Assembly (NCBI GenBank): GCA_016715795.1
Contig: JADJXP010000002.1
Coordinates: forward strand, 2,170,001 to 2,234,000
Source of the DNA: Chloracidobacterium sp.
Lineage (GTDB): Bacteria; Acidobacteriota; Blastocatellia; Pyrinomonadales; Pyrinomonadaceae
DNA length: 64,000 bases
Direction: 5' to 3'
The translations under genes were made by a program, and so were the position numbers. The notes below the pieces were generated by a model. The model saw nothing but the letters and a program-made list of their open reading frames with translations, did no database searches and was not told where the DNA came from. Position 1 is the stretch's first letter. Every line of letters starts with the position of its first letter. This document shows, piece after piece, positions 8,076-16,284 of the stretch.

Positions 8076-8747
8076 CTATTTTGATGCTCCATCGGCGTTC
8101 GGGCGTTTATCGGTGAATAGAAAACGGTTGCGCAGGCCGCGAAGCTCGGCCTCACTTTCGATCGATATGTCGAGATCGCGAATGAGGCCGTCAGCGAGGC
8201 TGTAGACCCAGCCGTGGATCGAGAGCGGCTGGGCGCGTTCCCACGCGTCCAGCACGATCGTCGTTTCGCCGACGTTGACCACCTGCTCGGCGACGTTCAG
8301 TTCACAGAGCTTGTTATTTCGCTCGGTTGGATCGCATATTGCTTCGAGGCGATCTGCATGCAGGTTCGCGGTGTCGCGTATGTGCCGCAGCCAGTTGTCG
8401 ATCAGGCCGTGACGTTCGCTGTCCATGGCGGCCACAATACCGCCGCAGCCGTAATGGCCGCACACGATAATGTGCTCGACCTGCAGCACCTCGACCGCAA
8501 ACTGTATCACCGACAGGCAGTTCATATCGGTGTGATTCACGAGGTTTGCGACATTGCGGTGAACGAAAACCTCGCCCGGTGCGAGATCGACTATCACGTT
8601 GGCCGACACGCGGCTGTCCGAACAGCCGATCCAGAGATAATCGGGATTTTGCTGATCGGCGAGACGCGTAAAGAAACGCGGGTCTTGTTCCCGCGACCTC
8701 TCGGCCCACTGTTTGTTATTGGCGAGCAGATGCTCGATGTTGCTCAT
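8076..8747 (-). CDS. can: Beta-class carbonic anhydrase
   Basis: Interconverts CO2 and bicarbonate in the cytoplasm. The 223-residue length is typical of the Can/CynT type. Zinc ligands and active-site residues are visible: Cys42 and Asp44 with Arg46 in GCSDSR, and His98 and Cys101 in GHYGCGG. HRNVANLV and the Trp-rich C-terminal strand (LSIHGWVYSLADGLI) also match. The reading frame is open to 8816, but ATG 8747 fits the family start (MSNIEHLLANNKQW) and has AGGTCA just before it. It leads a two-gene unit with the PEP synthase-like gene five bases downstream; bicarbonate and PEP metabolism could be linked, but that is inference. Confidence 0.95.
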   Translation of the reverse strand: MSNIEHLLANNKQWAERSREQDPRFFTRLADQQNPDYLWIGCSDSRVSANVIVDLAPGEVFVHRNVANLVNHTDMNCLSVIQFAVEVLQVEHIIVCGHYGCGGIVAAMDSERHGLIDNWLRHIRDTANLHADRLEAICDPTERNNKLCELNVAEQVVNVGETTIVLDAWERAQPLSIHGWVYSLADGLIRDLDISIESEAELRGLRNRFLFTDKRPNADGASK

Positions 8748-9035
8748 TTGACCTATTCTAACGGCGTTCAAACCGGCGAACAACTCCCTCGGTGTCGCAT
8801 GTCGCCACAATTTCACCGTATAGGACTAAGCATACTGGCTGCAATACTTACGGTCATTGCATCGCCAAAGTGTCCCGCTACTGTCCCAGACCTAAGTGGG
8901 ACACATAAGTGTCTGTGTTTTCAATAGTTACGGGCGTTTTTGTCGCCTGTTCCACTGTTTTTGAAAAAAACTTTTCTTACGGCAAAAATCGTGCATTGCG
9001 ACAGTGAAACAACGTATCACATCGTCAACGAGAAG
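8748..9035. other. Intergenic stretch without a recognised gene
   Basis: About 290 bases between the carbonic anhydrase start and the stop of the small membrane protein. It should hold the carbonic anhydrase promoter, but no clear -35/-10 pair was found. A short inverted repeat GTCCCA (8883-8888) / TGGGAC (8897-8902) is the only structure seen. Confidence 0.5.
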
Positions 9036-9224
9036 TCAAGAGTCTTCTTCGGTTTCGGCCGTACGCCGGTTGTTGCTCTCCTTGATCTGGAATCGAACGC
9101 TCAGGAAGAAACAGACTGCTCCCAGCACAGCTGCGATAAAGAGGCCGTCCGTATTGCCGAGCCAGAAAAGCACGCCCGCGGCGGCGGCTAGGACGACGGC
9201 GAGGATTTGGAATAGGCGTTCCAC
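9036..9224 (-). CDS. Small membrane protein, two segments
   Basis: A 62-residue protein with two hydrophobic segments (about residues 5-22 and 28-44), then a basic/acidic tail (RFQIKESNNRRTAETEEDS). No family recognised. It begins three bases after the stop of the DUF4126 gene and so is probably its operon partner. The size, hydrophobic pattern and close spacing support it as a real gene; there are no motifs to suggest a role. Confidence 0.6.
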   Translation of the reverse strand: MERLFQILAVVLAAAAGVLFWLGNTDGLFIAAVLGAVCFFLSVRFQIKESNNRRTAETEEDS

Positions 9225-9227
9225 GCG

Positions 9228-9854
9228 TCAGTTTGCCTTGCGTGCGACATCGGCAAAGCTCTCGCCGCGGAAAAAGGCGGCGACGGCTCGGAAGAGTTTT
9301 CGCACGGCACGCATGACCTTTGGGAAGAACCAGAGAAAGAACAATAGAAAGACTATCAACACCGCAGCGATGACCATCGGGGCGAAGACCGCGAGAACCA
9401 CGCCGATCAGCACGATGCCGTCCTCGACGAATGACAGGGCCCAATTCGATACCGGCTCGGGCGAGAAATTCGCCCCGACGCGTGCCGCCGCCTTTGTGCC
9501 GTGCGAAGCAAACGCCAGCCCGCCGCCGACCAGCGCCGCCGGGATCGTTATGCTCTCATCGAGTTGATTTGTCGCCGCATACGCGACGACCGCACCGGCC
9601 GGAATACGGATGAACGTGTGAACAACGTCCCAAACGCTGTCCACATAAGGGATCTTGTCCGCAAAAAACTCGACCAGATACAGCCCGCCCGCAAAACCGA
9701 TGATCCACCAGTTATCCAGCACGTCGAGCCCGCCGGGCAGTTTGGTTGCACCGAACTTCTGGAGCAGGCCGAGAACGGTCACGGTCGCGTATAGATTGAT
9801 CCCGCTCGTCCAGGCCGAGCCGAGTGCTAGACTCAAGGTCGCGAACCACTCCAT
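9228..9854 (-). CDS. DUF4126 integral membrane protein
   Basis: A 208-residue membrane protein of the DUF4126 type. Visible family features are LALGSAWTSGINLYATVTVLG at the N-terminus, the central GFAGGLYLVEFFADKIPYVDSVWDVVHTFIRIPAG, and AALVGGGLAFASHGTKAAAR. A strongly hydrophobic segment (VLAVFAPMVIAAVLIVFLLFFLWFF) near the C-terminus is followed by a basic amphipathic tail. The family has no assigned biochemical role. It is followed by the 62-residue membrane protein at a three-base gap. Confidence 0.85.
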   Translation of the reverse strand: MEWFATLSLALGSAWTSGINLYATVTVLGLLQKFGATKLPGGLDVLDNWWIIGFAGGLYLVEFFADKIPYVDSVWDVVHTFIRIPAGAVVAYAATNQLDESITIPAALVGGGLAFASHGTKAAARVGANFSPEPVSNWALSFVEDGIVLIGVVLAVFAPMVIAAVLIVFLLFFLWFFPKVMRAVRKLFRAVAAFFRGESFADVARKAN

Positions 9855-9917
9855 AACGCTTACCTCGTCAGCAATTCTACACGATTATCAGTGCCTCGGA
9901 ATAGCATGCTTCGAACT

Positions 9918-12467
9918 TCACGGTGCCCGTGACAATAGCTCATCGCACTCGGCGATCTGCCTTTCGAGAAGTTCGGCCTTCTTTGCCTGAGTTCCAACCA
10001 GTTTTCCGGCATCACGGAAGCTCCGGAATGTTTTGAGGCTTTGTTCAAAGTAATCCCTCGCCCTTAGAGTGTGCTCTCTGCTAACACGCGAGCCACTTCG
10101 GGCGGAGGCAAGATGGCTATATCCAAGCTCCTCACTCATTGAGGCTATGTTGATCTGGAGCGTTTCATCGGCGGGCGAAGCGGACCACATGCTCTCAAGT
10201 TCGGCACGCGAATCCAAGAGCATTGACCTGGCAGTCTCGATCTGCCCCATTTCGATAAGGAGTTTTGCCTTAAGTGAAATGCTGTCTGACAACTGGCGGC
10301 GAAGCTCCTGATTGGACGGATCGGACGTAGCCATTTCGGCGTAAGCCGAATGTGCAGTATTGACGCTCTTGAGCGCATCGACCTTCCCAGCGGTCGTCCC
10401 GCTTTTCCACGCGATGTTGTATTGTGCGAGCGCAAGGTTGTGATAGGATCGGGCCAAGCCCCGTTTAATAATAACGCTATTTGGCCGTTCTGTGTATAGT
10501 TCTTTCCAGATCACAAGGGCGTTGGCGTAAAGGCTACGGGCAGAATCAAAATTCTGCTTTGCGGCATTCTCAATAGTTCCCGACGCTTCGAGAGAGCCCG
10601 CAGTCGCCATTAGCACTGATATGTCTGATGGACGAAGTGTCCGGGCCTCATTCAACAGCTTGTAGGCGCGTTCGAGGGCGGCGTCCCCTCCGTCCAGGTC
10701 GCCTCCGGCCGCCTTGACATAACCGATACGGGTCAGTGTCTTGGCCGTTTCGACGAGGACCTCGGCATCAGGCTGACCACCGAGACTGTCGTAGATGTCG
10801 AGGGCTTGACGATAGGCTTCAAGGCTCTCGTTCATCTTTGTCTCGACCCATAGCATGTTGCCCAATTTAAAAAGGCTCGCAGCGAGTTTGCGGCGAAACT
10901 CAAGCGAGTTCGGAGCAGACAACACGAGGCGCTCACGGATAGCAAAGGCCTTCCGATAACTCTCGGCGGCCTTCTCCCGTTGACCAAGATGAAACTCGAA
11001 CAATCCGCCCTGAACATCTCCGATCTTCTCGTACGCATCGGCGAGTTCCATTTGTAACTTTGGGTCATCGGGATGCGAGGCCGAGAGTTCGTCCAGATAC
11101 TCGAGCGCACGGCTGACAAGCACCTCGCGCGTGGGAGTGGAACCCGGCAGATCCAGAATAGAATCATGCAGTTCAAAAACGATCGAATTGGCCAATTTCC
11201 GAACATCGTTAAATCGCCGCTCGGCAACGATCTGCGCATTCCCGGCCCTGACGTACAGCCAGCTTGTCGTCGCCGTGGCTCCGAGCAGAACAAGGACAAA
11301 GGCCGCCCACGCAATGGCGAGCGACCTATGGCGGCCGATAAACTTTCTTAGTCTGTACGTTCGACTCCCCGCGGAAGCGAGGACAGGCATGCCGTCGACA
11401 TACCGCTGCAGATCGTCTGAGAATTCCTGTACCGTCTGATACCGCTGTGCGATATTGAAATCGATCGCCTTCAGGACGACGTTGTCAAGATCGCCCTCAA
11501 GGTCCTTTGACGCGATTGGAGAGGGAACTGGGCCGGCATCCCGACTCGACGTGGGCCGGTTGCGAACGAGGCCGCTTTCGCGCAACAGGACAGAGGATGG
11601 ACGCTCTGGCTCGTGGCTCCGAACGAGGTCATACATCAGGACCGGATTATCGCTCGACATTCCGAAGGGCCGTGAACCGGTGACTAGTTCAAACAGAACA
11701 ATACCCAGCGAATAAACATCCGCCGCGGTTGACGGGGATTCACCCCTCAGTTGTTCGGGCGATGCGTATGCGGGTGTCATCAGCATCCGCGTGAATGTAA
11801 CTCCACTTTCTTCTCCCGCAACGTCGATGTCGAGGATCTTGCTGATTCCAAAGTCGAGCAGCTTAGGCTCCGCATCGGCTGTCACCAAGACGTTGGACGG
11901 CTTGAGGTCGCGATGAACTATCAGATTTGAATGCGCGTGCGCAACTGCACGGCAGACGAGGATGAAGAGCTTGACAATATCTCGGCATTCGAGCCGCTCG
12001 CGTGCGACATAATCACTGATCGGCACACCCTGAACATACTCCATCACGAGGTAGGGCTGTCCGTCGTCGGAACGTCCTCCGTCGAGCATACGGGCGATGT
12101 TTGGATGTGACAATCCCGAAAGAATGCGACGTTCAGTGAGGAATCGCTCAAGGATCTTCGTGGCGCCCGGGCCAACCTTGATCAGCTTGACGGCGACCTG
12201 GCGCTCATAACCTTCGGCACGGTCGGCAGCAAGCCACACTTCACCCATGCCGCCTTCGCCGAGCTTCTCGATCAACTGGTACTTTCCGACCTGAGTGCTT
12301 CTGGTCTCGGGGTCATCCTCCGACAGTGCGATGTACGCCAGTACTTCGCTTCGGAGTTCATCGTCATCCCCGCATGCAGCATCCAGCTTCGAACCACGTT
12401 CACTCTCATCGACCTCGAGCAGCGTAGCGAGTATGTCCTTGATCAGCTGCCAGCGTTTGGGTTCCAT
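9918..12467 (-). CDS. Transmembrane Ser/Thr protein kinase with C-terminal TPR repeats
   Basis: A PknB-type kinase of 849 residues from ATG 12467. A short helical N-domain precedes the kinase (about residues 60-330): GEGGMGEVW (P-loop), VAVKLI (Lys), HRDLKPSN (catalytic loop), LDFGIS (DFG). A transmembrane helix lies near residues 380-405 (SLAIAWAAFVLVLLGATA). The C-terminal half, outside the cytoplasm by this topology, has TPR-like repeats such as DAYEKIGDVQGGLFEFHLGQREKAAESYRKA. It starts five bases after the ECF sigma factor stop, so the two form one unit. The kinase may phosphorylate the sigma factor, by analogy with PknT/EcfP of Vibrio parahaemolyticus; that is inference. Confidence 0.93.
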   Translation of the reverse strand: MEPKRWQLIKDILATLLEVDESERGSKLDAACGDDDELRSEVLAYIALSEDDPETRSTQVGKYQLIEKLGEGGMGEVWLAADRAEGYERQVAVKLIKVGPGATKILERFLTERRILSGLSHPNIARMLDGGRSDDGQPYLVMEYVQGVPISDYVARERLECRDIVKLFILVCRAVAHAHSNLIVHRDLKPSNVLVTADAEPKLLDFGISKILDIDVAGEESGVTFTRMLMTPAYASPEQLRGESPSTAADVYSLGIVLFELVTGSRPFGMSSDNPVLMYDLVRSHEPERPSSVLLRESGLVRNRPTSSRDAGPVPSPIASKDLEGDLDNVVLKAIDFNIAQRYQTVQEFSDDLQRYVDGMPVLASAGSRTYRLRKFIGRHRSLAIAWAAFVLVLLGATATTSWLYVRAGNAQIVAERRFNDVRKLANSIVFELHDSILDLPGSTPTREVLVSRALEYLDELSASHPDDPKLQMELADAYEKIGDVQGGLFEFHLGQREKAAESYRKAFAIRERLVLSAPNSLEFRRKLAASLFKLGNMLWVETKMNESLEAYRQALDIYDSLGGQPDAEVLVETAKTLTRIGYVKAAGGDLDGGDAALERAYKLLNEARTLRPSDISVLMATAGSLEASGTIENAAKQNFDSARSLYANALVIWKELYTERPNSVIIKRGLARSYHNLALAQYNIAWKSGTTAGKVDALKSVNTAHSAYAEMATSDPSNQELRRQLSDSISLKAKLLIEMGQIETARSMLLDSRAELESMWSASPADETLQINIASMSEELGYSHLASARSGSRVSREHTLRARDYFEQSLKTFRSFRDAGKLVGTQAKKAELLERQIAECDELLSRAP

Positions 12468-12472
12468 GCTGA

Positions 12473-13030
12473 TTACCCTATCTCTTTCCGGAGAAAGAGC
12501 TTCGCCGTGGCCCATTCCCGCTTCACTGTAGGCTCGGAGACACCGATGAGTTTTGCGGTTTCAGGCACGCCAAGTCCGGAAAAGATCCTCAGTTCGACGA
12601 TCTTCGCTTGCCGGGGATCCAACTCCTCAAGCTTTGTTAACGCTTCGTCGATGCCGATCGCCAATTCAGGGTCGCGCACCATAGCCGGCACCAATTCTGC
12701 ATCGATCGCCACAGGCCTTGAACCGCCGCCGCGTTTGCTTCGAGATCTTGCTCGAGCGTGATCGACCAGTATTTGACGCATCGATCGCGCGGCGATCGCG
12801 AAGAAATGAGATCGGTCATCCCAGTCAAACTCGGTCTGATTCGTGAGTTTTAGGTAAACCTCGTGAACCAAGGCCGTCGCCTGGAGCGTATGTCCCACCC
12901 TCTCGCGACTGAGGTAGTTGGATGCAAGCAGCCTTAACTCGTCATAGACGAACGGGAAGACCTCATTGAGCGCTTCCTCGTTGCCGGCGCGGGCCTCATT
13001 CAGCAGTCTGGTTATCTCGCTGCTAGCCAA
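12473..13030 (-). CDS. ECF-type sigma factor paired with the kinase
   Basis: An extracytoplasmic-function sigma factor of the TIGR02999-like group. Region 2 holds RVGHTLQATALVHEVYLKL and FFAIAARSMRQILVDHARARSRSKRGGG. Region 4 holds LDPRQAKIVELRIFSGLGVPETAKLIGVSEPTVKREWATAKLFLRKE (a helix-turn-helix). The acidic DAED motif that most ECF factors carry in region 2.2 is replaced by QATA, with Thr residues next to it. No anti-sigma gene is present; the neighbour is a Ser/Thr kinase. There is no in-frame ATG near the start. TTG 13030 has GGGAGGA four bases upstream; TTG 13042 is the alternative. Confidence 0.92.
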   Translation of the reverse strand: MASSEITRLLNEARAGNEEALNEVFPFVYDELRLLASNYLSRERVGHTLQATALVHEVYLKLTNQTEFDWDDRSHFFAIAARSMRQILVDHARARSRSKRGGGSRPVAIDAELVPAMVRDPELAIGIDEALTKLEELDPRQAKIVELRIFSGLGVPETAKLIGVSEPTVKREWATAKLFLRKEIG

Positions 13031-13137
13031 ACATCCTCCCAAAAGAGCCTAATCCAATGCGACAACAATCTTTTTTTGATCTCGTACCACAATTTTCGTC
13101 GCTTATAGGGTGAATCCAAATTTTCTAGAGGTTCATT

Positions 13138-14064
13138 ATGAAACATTTTACCAGAATCCGCTTCATCGCTGCGGTGGTCGTCGCATTCCAGCTAATGGTC
13201 ACAGGTTCGGCCCTCGGACAGAAGAACTCGTCAAAGTCAAAGATCGACGGGCGGCCGATCGCGACCGCGGGCGGACAAACTCTGACCGACGGCCACGTGC
13301 GGGTTGGCGTGCAGTTCATCAATTTTCTTGCTGGTTCGCAGATCAAGCCTGCCGAAGAGACGGAGTTGAAGAACGATATCATGCGATCGTTCACTGCCGA
13401 TCCGAGGGGCGAGATCGAGCAGATCCGGGAGATAAATTCTTCGATGCAAGGGGCCTACCGCCTTACGGACCCGCTAAAGATCGCTGAAGTGCGCAATCGG
13501 CTTCTTGGAGAGCTGCATCAAGCTTCGCTGAGCCTGCCACTGTCCGAAATGCCGGCGGCGATCAAGATCCTTCGTCGCTATATCAAGGTATTGGCATTCG
13601 ACCAGTCATCTCGAATGGCACTGACGGACAAAGATCTGGATGCAACTATCGCGTACTTCGATTTTCAGCGAAAACTTGCAGGACACGGTGCTATACCGGC
13701 TGTTCAAAAGACGCAGTTTCGCAAAACGGTCACGAACGGTTATTCGCAGCTTCCGCTCGACCAGAAGGCCCTGTTCGCTGCCATGACGATCATCTGGGAT
13801 GTTACGAGGGCCAACTGGAATCAGCTTTCACCGGTCCAGCAGCAACAGATCATTTCGCAGAACCGACAGCGCTACGTCGTACCCCAGGCATCCGCCGGGA
13901 CAGGGCGCGTGAGCGCTTCCGATTCAAGGGCAAAGGATCGCCTGCTGAACGAGATAGTGATGAATGGCAATATCGCTCGGACAAACATGATCGGCTCAAT
14001 GGGCAATTCGAATTATTGGGAGGTCAGCCGTTCGCGGTCGTCCACAAGCCCGCTGAACTGGTAA
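13138..14064 (+). CDS. Exported protein of unknown function
   Basis: A 308-residue exported protein with signal peptide (ending GSALGQ). The mature part is mainly helical and charged, with no motif I recognise; visible stretches include SEMPAAIKILRRYIKVLAFD and ALFAAMTIIWDVTRANWNQ, and the C-terminus is Ser/Asn rich. The ATG has AGAGG seven bases upstream. It is divergent from the ECF sigma factor (about 107 bases between starts) and is followed 25 bases later by the FG-GAP protein, so these two exported proteins may be an ECF-controlled unit. That is inference from position only. Confidence 0.7.
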   Translation: MKHFTRIRFIAAVVVAFQLMVTGSALGQKNSSKSKIDGRPIATAGGQTLTDGHVRVGVQFINFLAGSQIKPAEETELKNDIMRSFTADPRGEIEQIREINSSMQGAYRLTDPLKIAEVRNRLLGELHQASLSLPLSEMPAAIKILRRYIKVLAFDQSSRMALTDKDLDATIAYFDFQRKLAGHGAIPAVQKTQFRKTVTNGYSQLPLDQKALFAAMTIIWDVTRANWNQLSPVQQQQIISQNRQRYVVPQASAGTGRVSASDSRAKDRLLNEIVMNGNIARTNMIGSMGNSNYWEVSRSRSSTSPLNW

Positions 14065-14089
14065 CGGGTAATCGTAAGGAGGAAGAGAA

Positions 14090-16213
14090 GTGTTGAAGAA
14101 ATATAGCCTGATGATCGTGATGATCTTTGTGTTCGGTGTGCATGTCTCAATCGGGCAGAGCCTGACGTATAACGAAATAAAGAAAGACGCTCGCTACGCG
14201 TCGTTGCTGCCCGCGCTTGAGAAGCTGCATGAGGAACGCATCGGCCGTGAGCCCGAGAACCTGTACAACTTCGCAAAATTTGCTCCGAGTGATCGGTTCA
14301 CGTTCGGGTACTCGATCGACATCGACGGTGATACGGCCGTCGTCGGTGCACCGATTCAGTACACGGGCGATGTTAATGCAGGTGCAGCATATATTTTTGT
14401 TCGTGTTGGCGGAAACTGGGTTCAACAAGCCAGGTTGACCAACAATGTGGGGCCGGAACCGAACGACGCTTTTGGGCTTTCGGTCGCGATCGACGGGAAC
14501 ACTGTGGTGATTGGTTCGCCAGGAACTGACGGACGGAAAAAGGACACTGTATATGTCTATATCAACAATGGCAGCAACTGGGTCCTACAGCAGATACTAG
14601 TACCGAATGACGAGCCGACGCCGCTTTTTGGACACGGCTACGGAGAGTCGGTCGCACTTGAGAACAATCGCCTGGTAGTCGGGGCGAGGTATAAATCTGT
14701 TGATAATATCCAGTGTGGCGCGGCTTATGTATATCTGCGGACGGGCAGCATTTGGTCACAGGAAATGCGCATATCGCCGAGCGACCCAACCCATGGCGCG
14801 GAGTTTGGCGGGGCAGTTTCGATGCATAGCGAGAGGATCGTAGTAGGGGCACGAGCCACGAGCAGCCATCGAGGCGCCGCGTATATCTTCGACCGGTTTC
14901 CCACCTGGACCGAAAGGGCAAAGATCGTTGACCCGGGCGGCTCGGCCGGTGACGAGTTTGGACGCAGCGTTGCTATCCATTTCAATCTCGTCGTGGTTGG
15001 TGCCCCGGGCGACACGGTCAGCGGCAACACAAATCGGGGATCGGCCCTCATCTTCGAACGTTCTGGTCAGAACTGGCCCCTCCGCCAAAAGATCATTTCG
15101 AGCATTGGCGCCGCAGACGAAAAATTTGGGAGCGCCGTTGACGTGGTCAACGAGGTCGTAGCGATCGGAGCACCCGGGACCATGATCAATGGGGAGGCGC
15201 GAGGCAGAGCGTATATCTTTGCCCTTCAAGGCGGAACGTGGGTGCAAAATGCGATGCTCTGGGATCCAAGTGCATCGCCAAACTACTACTCGAGACAAGG
15301 CGGCAGTATTGCGATCTCGGATAGTTCGGTCGCGTCGGGCTCGATCGGTAACGGGGGAGCATATATTTTTCCAACGGCGGCAGTGACCCAGCGAACGCCC
15401 TTCGATTACGATGGCGACGGGCGCGCCGATATCTCGGTCTATCGTACCAATGGAACGTGGCACCTGGCTCGATCTTCGCAGGGCTATACGCAGGTTCAGT
15501 TTGGCATTGGAACGGACAAGATCGTCCCGGCGGATTATGACGGCGATGGCAAGACGGATGTCGCAGTCTTCAGAGATGGCACTTGGTATCTGCAGCGGTC
15601 GCATCAGGGATTCATCGCGTTCCAATTTGGTATGGCAGGCGATATTCCGACGCCCGCGGATTACGACGGCGACGGCCGGGCCGAGGTGGCGATCTTCAGG
15701 CCTGATACCGGAACGTGGTTTTCGCTCAATCTCTTTACGGTCGTTATGACCGTGTCGCAATGGGGGGCTGCCGGTGACAAGCCGGTTCCAGCGGATTTTG
15801 ACGGAGACGGAAGGGCTGACCTCGCCGTATATCGCAACGGTGTGTGGTGGATCGTGAGATCATCCGGAGGTACGGAGAGTCGAGCGTTCGGCATCGCGGG
15901 CGATCGTCCGGTCGTTGGTGATTATGACGGCGACGGAAGGATCGATCTGGCGCTTGTGCGAAACGCACTGATCCCGGGCGTGGGGGTAAGAAAACACTGG
16001 TATATACTGGGCAGTCAGTCAGGATATCAATCGACCGTATTCGGAATTGACACCGATGTCGCCTCGCCGGCAGACTTTGACGGCGACGGGAGGACGGATA
16101 TCGCTATCTACCGCGGGGGACAATGGTGGATACTGCAAACCACAGCCGGATTGCTAAACGTAGCCTTCGGGACCGGATTCGATAGGCCAACGCCCAGTGC
16201 GTTCGTGCCCTGA
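14090..16213 (+). CDS. Exported FG-GAP/VCBS beta-propeller protein
   Basis: A 707-residue secreted or surface protein. Signal peptide ends SIGQ. The N-terminal half has about six FG-GAP-like blades (for example AFGLSVAIDGNTVVIGSPG, EFGRSVAIHFNLVVVGAPG, KFGSAVDVVNEVVAIGAPG). The C-terminal half has about seven VCBS-type repeats carrying the calcium-loop pattern DxDGDGxxDxxxxR (DYDGDGRADISVYR). No catalytic residues are seen. Proteins of this build are abundant in Blastocatellia; adhesion or matrix binding is a usual guess. GTG 14090 is the start, with TAAGGAGG eight bases upstream. Probably co-transcribed with the gene before it. Confidence 0.9.
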   Translation: MLKKYSLMIVMIFVFGVHVSIGQSLTYNEIKKDARYASLLPALEKLHEERIGREPENLYNFAKFAPSDRFTFGYSIDIDGDTAVVGAPIQYTGDVNAGAAYIFVRVGGNWVQQARLTNNVGPEPNDAFGLSVAIDGNTVVIGSPGTDGRKKDTVYVYINNGSNWVLQQILVPNDEPTPLFGHGYGESVALENNRLVVGARYKSVDNIQCGAAYVYLRTGSIWSQEMRISPSDPTHGAEFGGAVSMHSERIVVGARATSSHRGAAYIFDRFPTWTERAKIVDPGGSAGDEFGRSVAIHFNLVVVGAPGDTVSGNTNRGSALIFERSGQNWPLRQKIISSIGAADEKFGSAVDVVNEVVAIGAPGTMINGEARGRAYIFALQGGTWVQNAMLWDPSASPNYYSRQGGSIAISDSSVASGSIGNGGAYIFPTAAVTQRTPFDYDGDGRADISVYRTNGTWHLARSSQGYTQVQFGIGTDKIVPADYDGDGKTDVAVFRDGTWYLQRSHQGFIAFQFGMAGDIPTPADYDGDGRAEVAIFRPDTGTWFSLNLFTVVMTVSQWGAAGDKPVPADFDGDGRADLAVYRNGVWWIVRSSGGTESRAFGIAGDRPVVGDYDGDGRIDLALVRNALIPGVGVRKHWYILGSQSGYQSTVFGIDTDVASPADFDGDGRTDIAIYRGGQWWILQTTAGLLNVAFGTGFDRPTPSAFVP

Positions 16214-16284
16214 TCTTGACCGATAGACCGTACGACGACCGATGGCCTGGATAACAGGCCGTCGGCCCTTACGGCTCGGAGATG

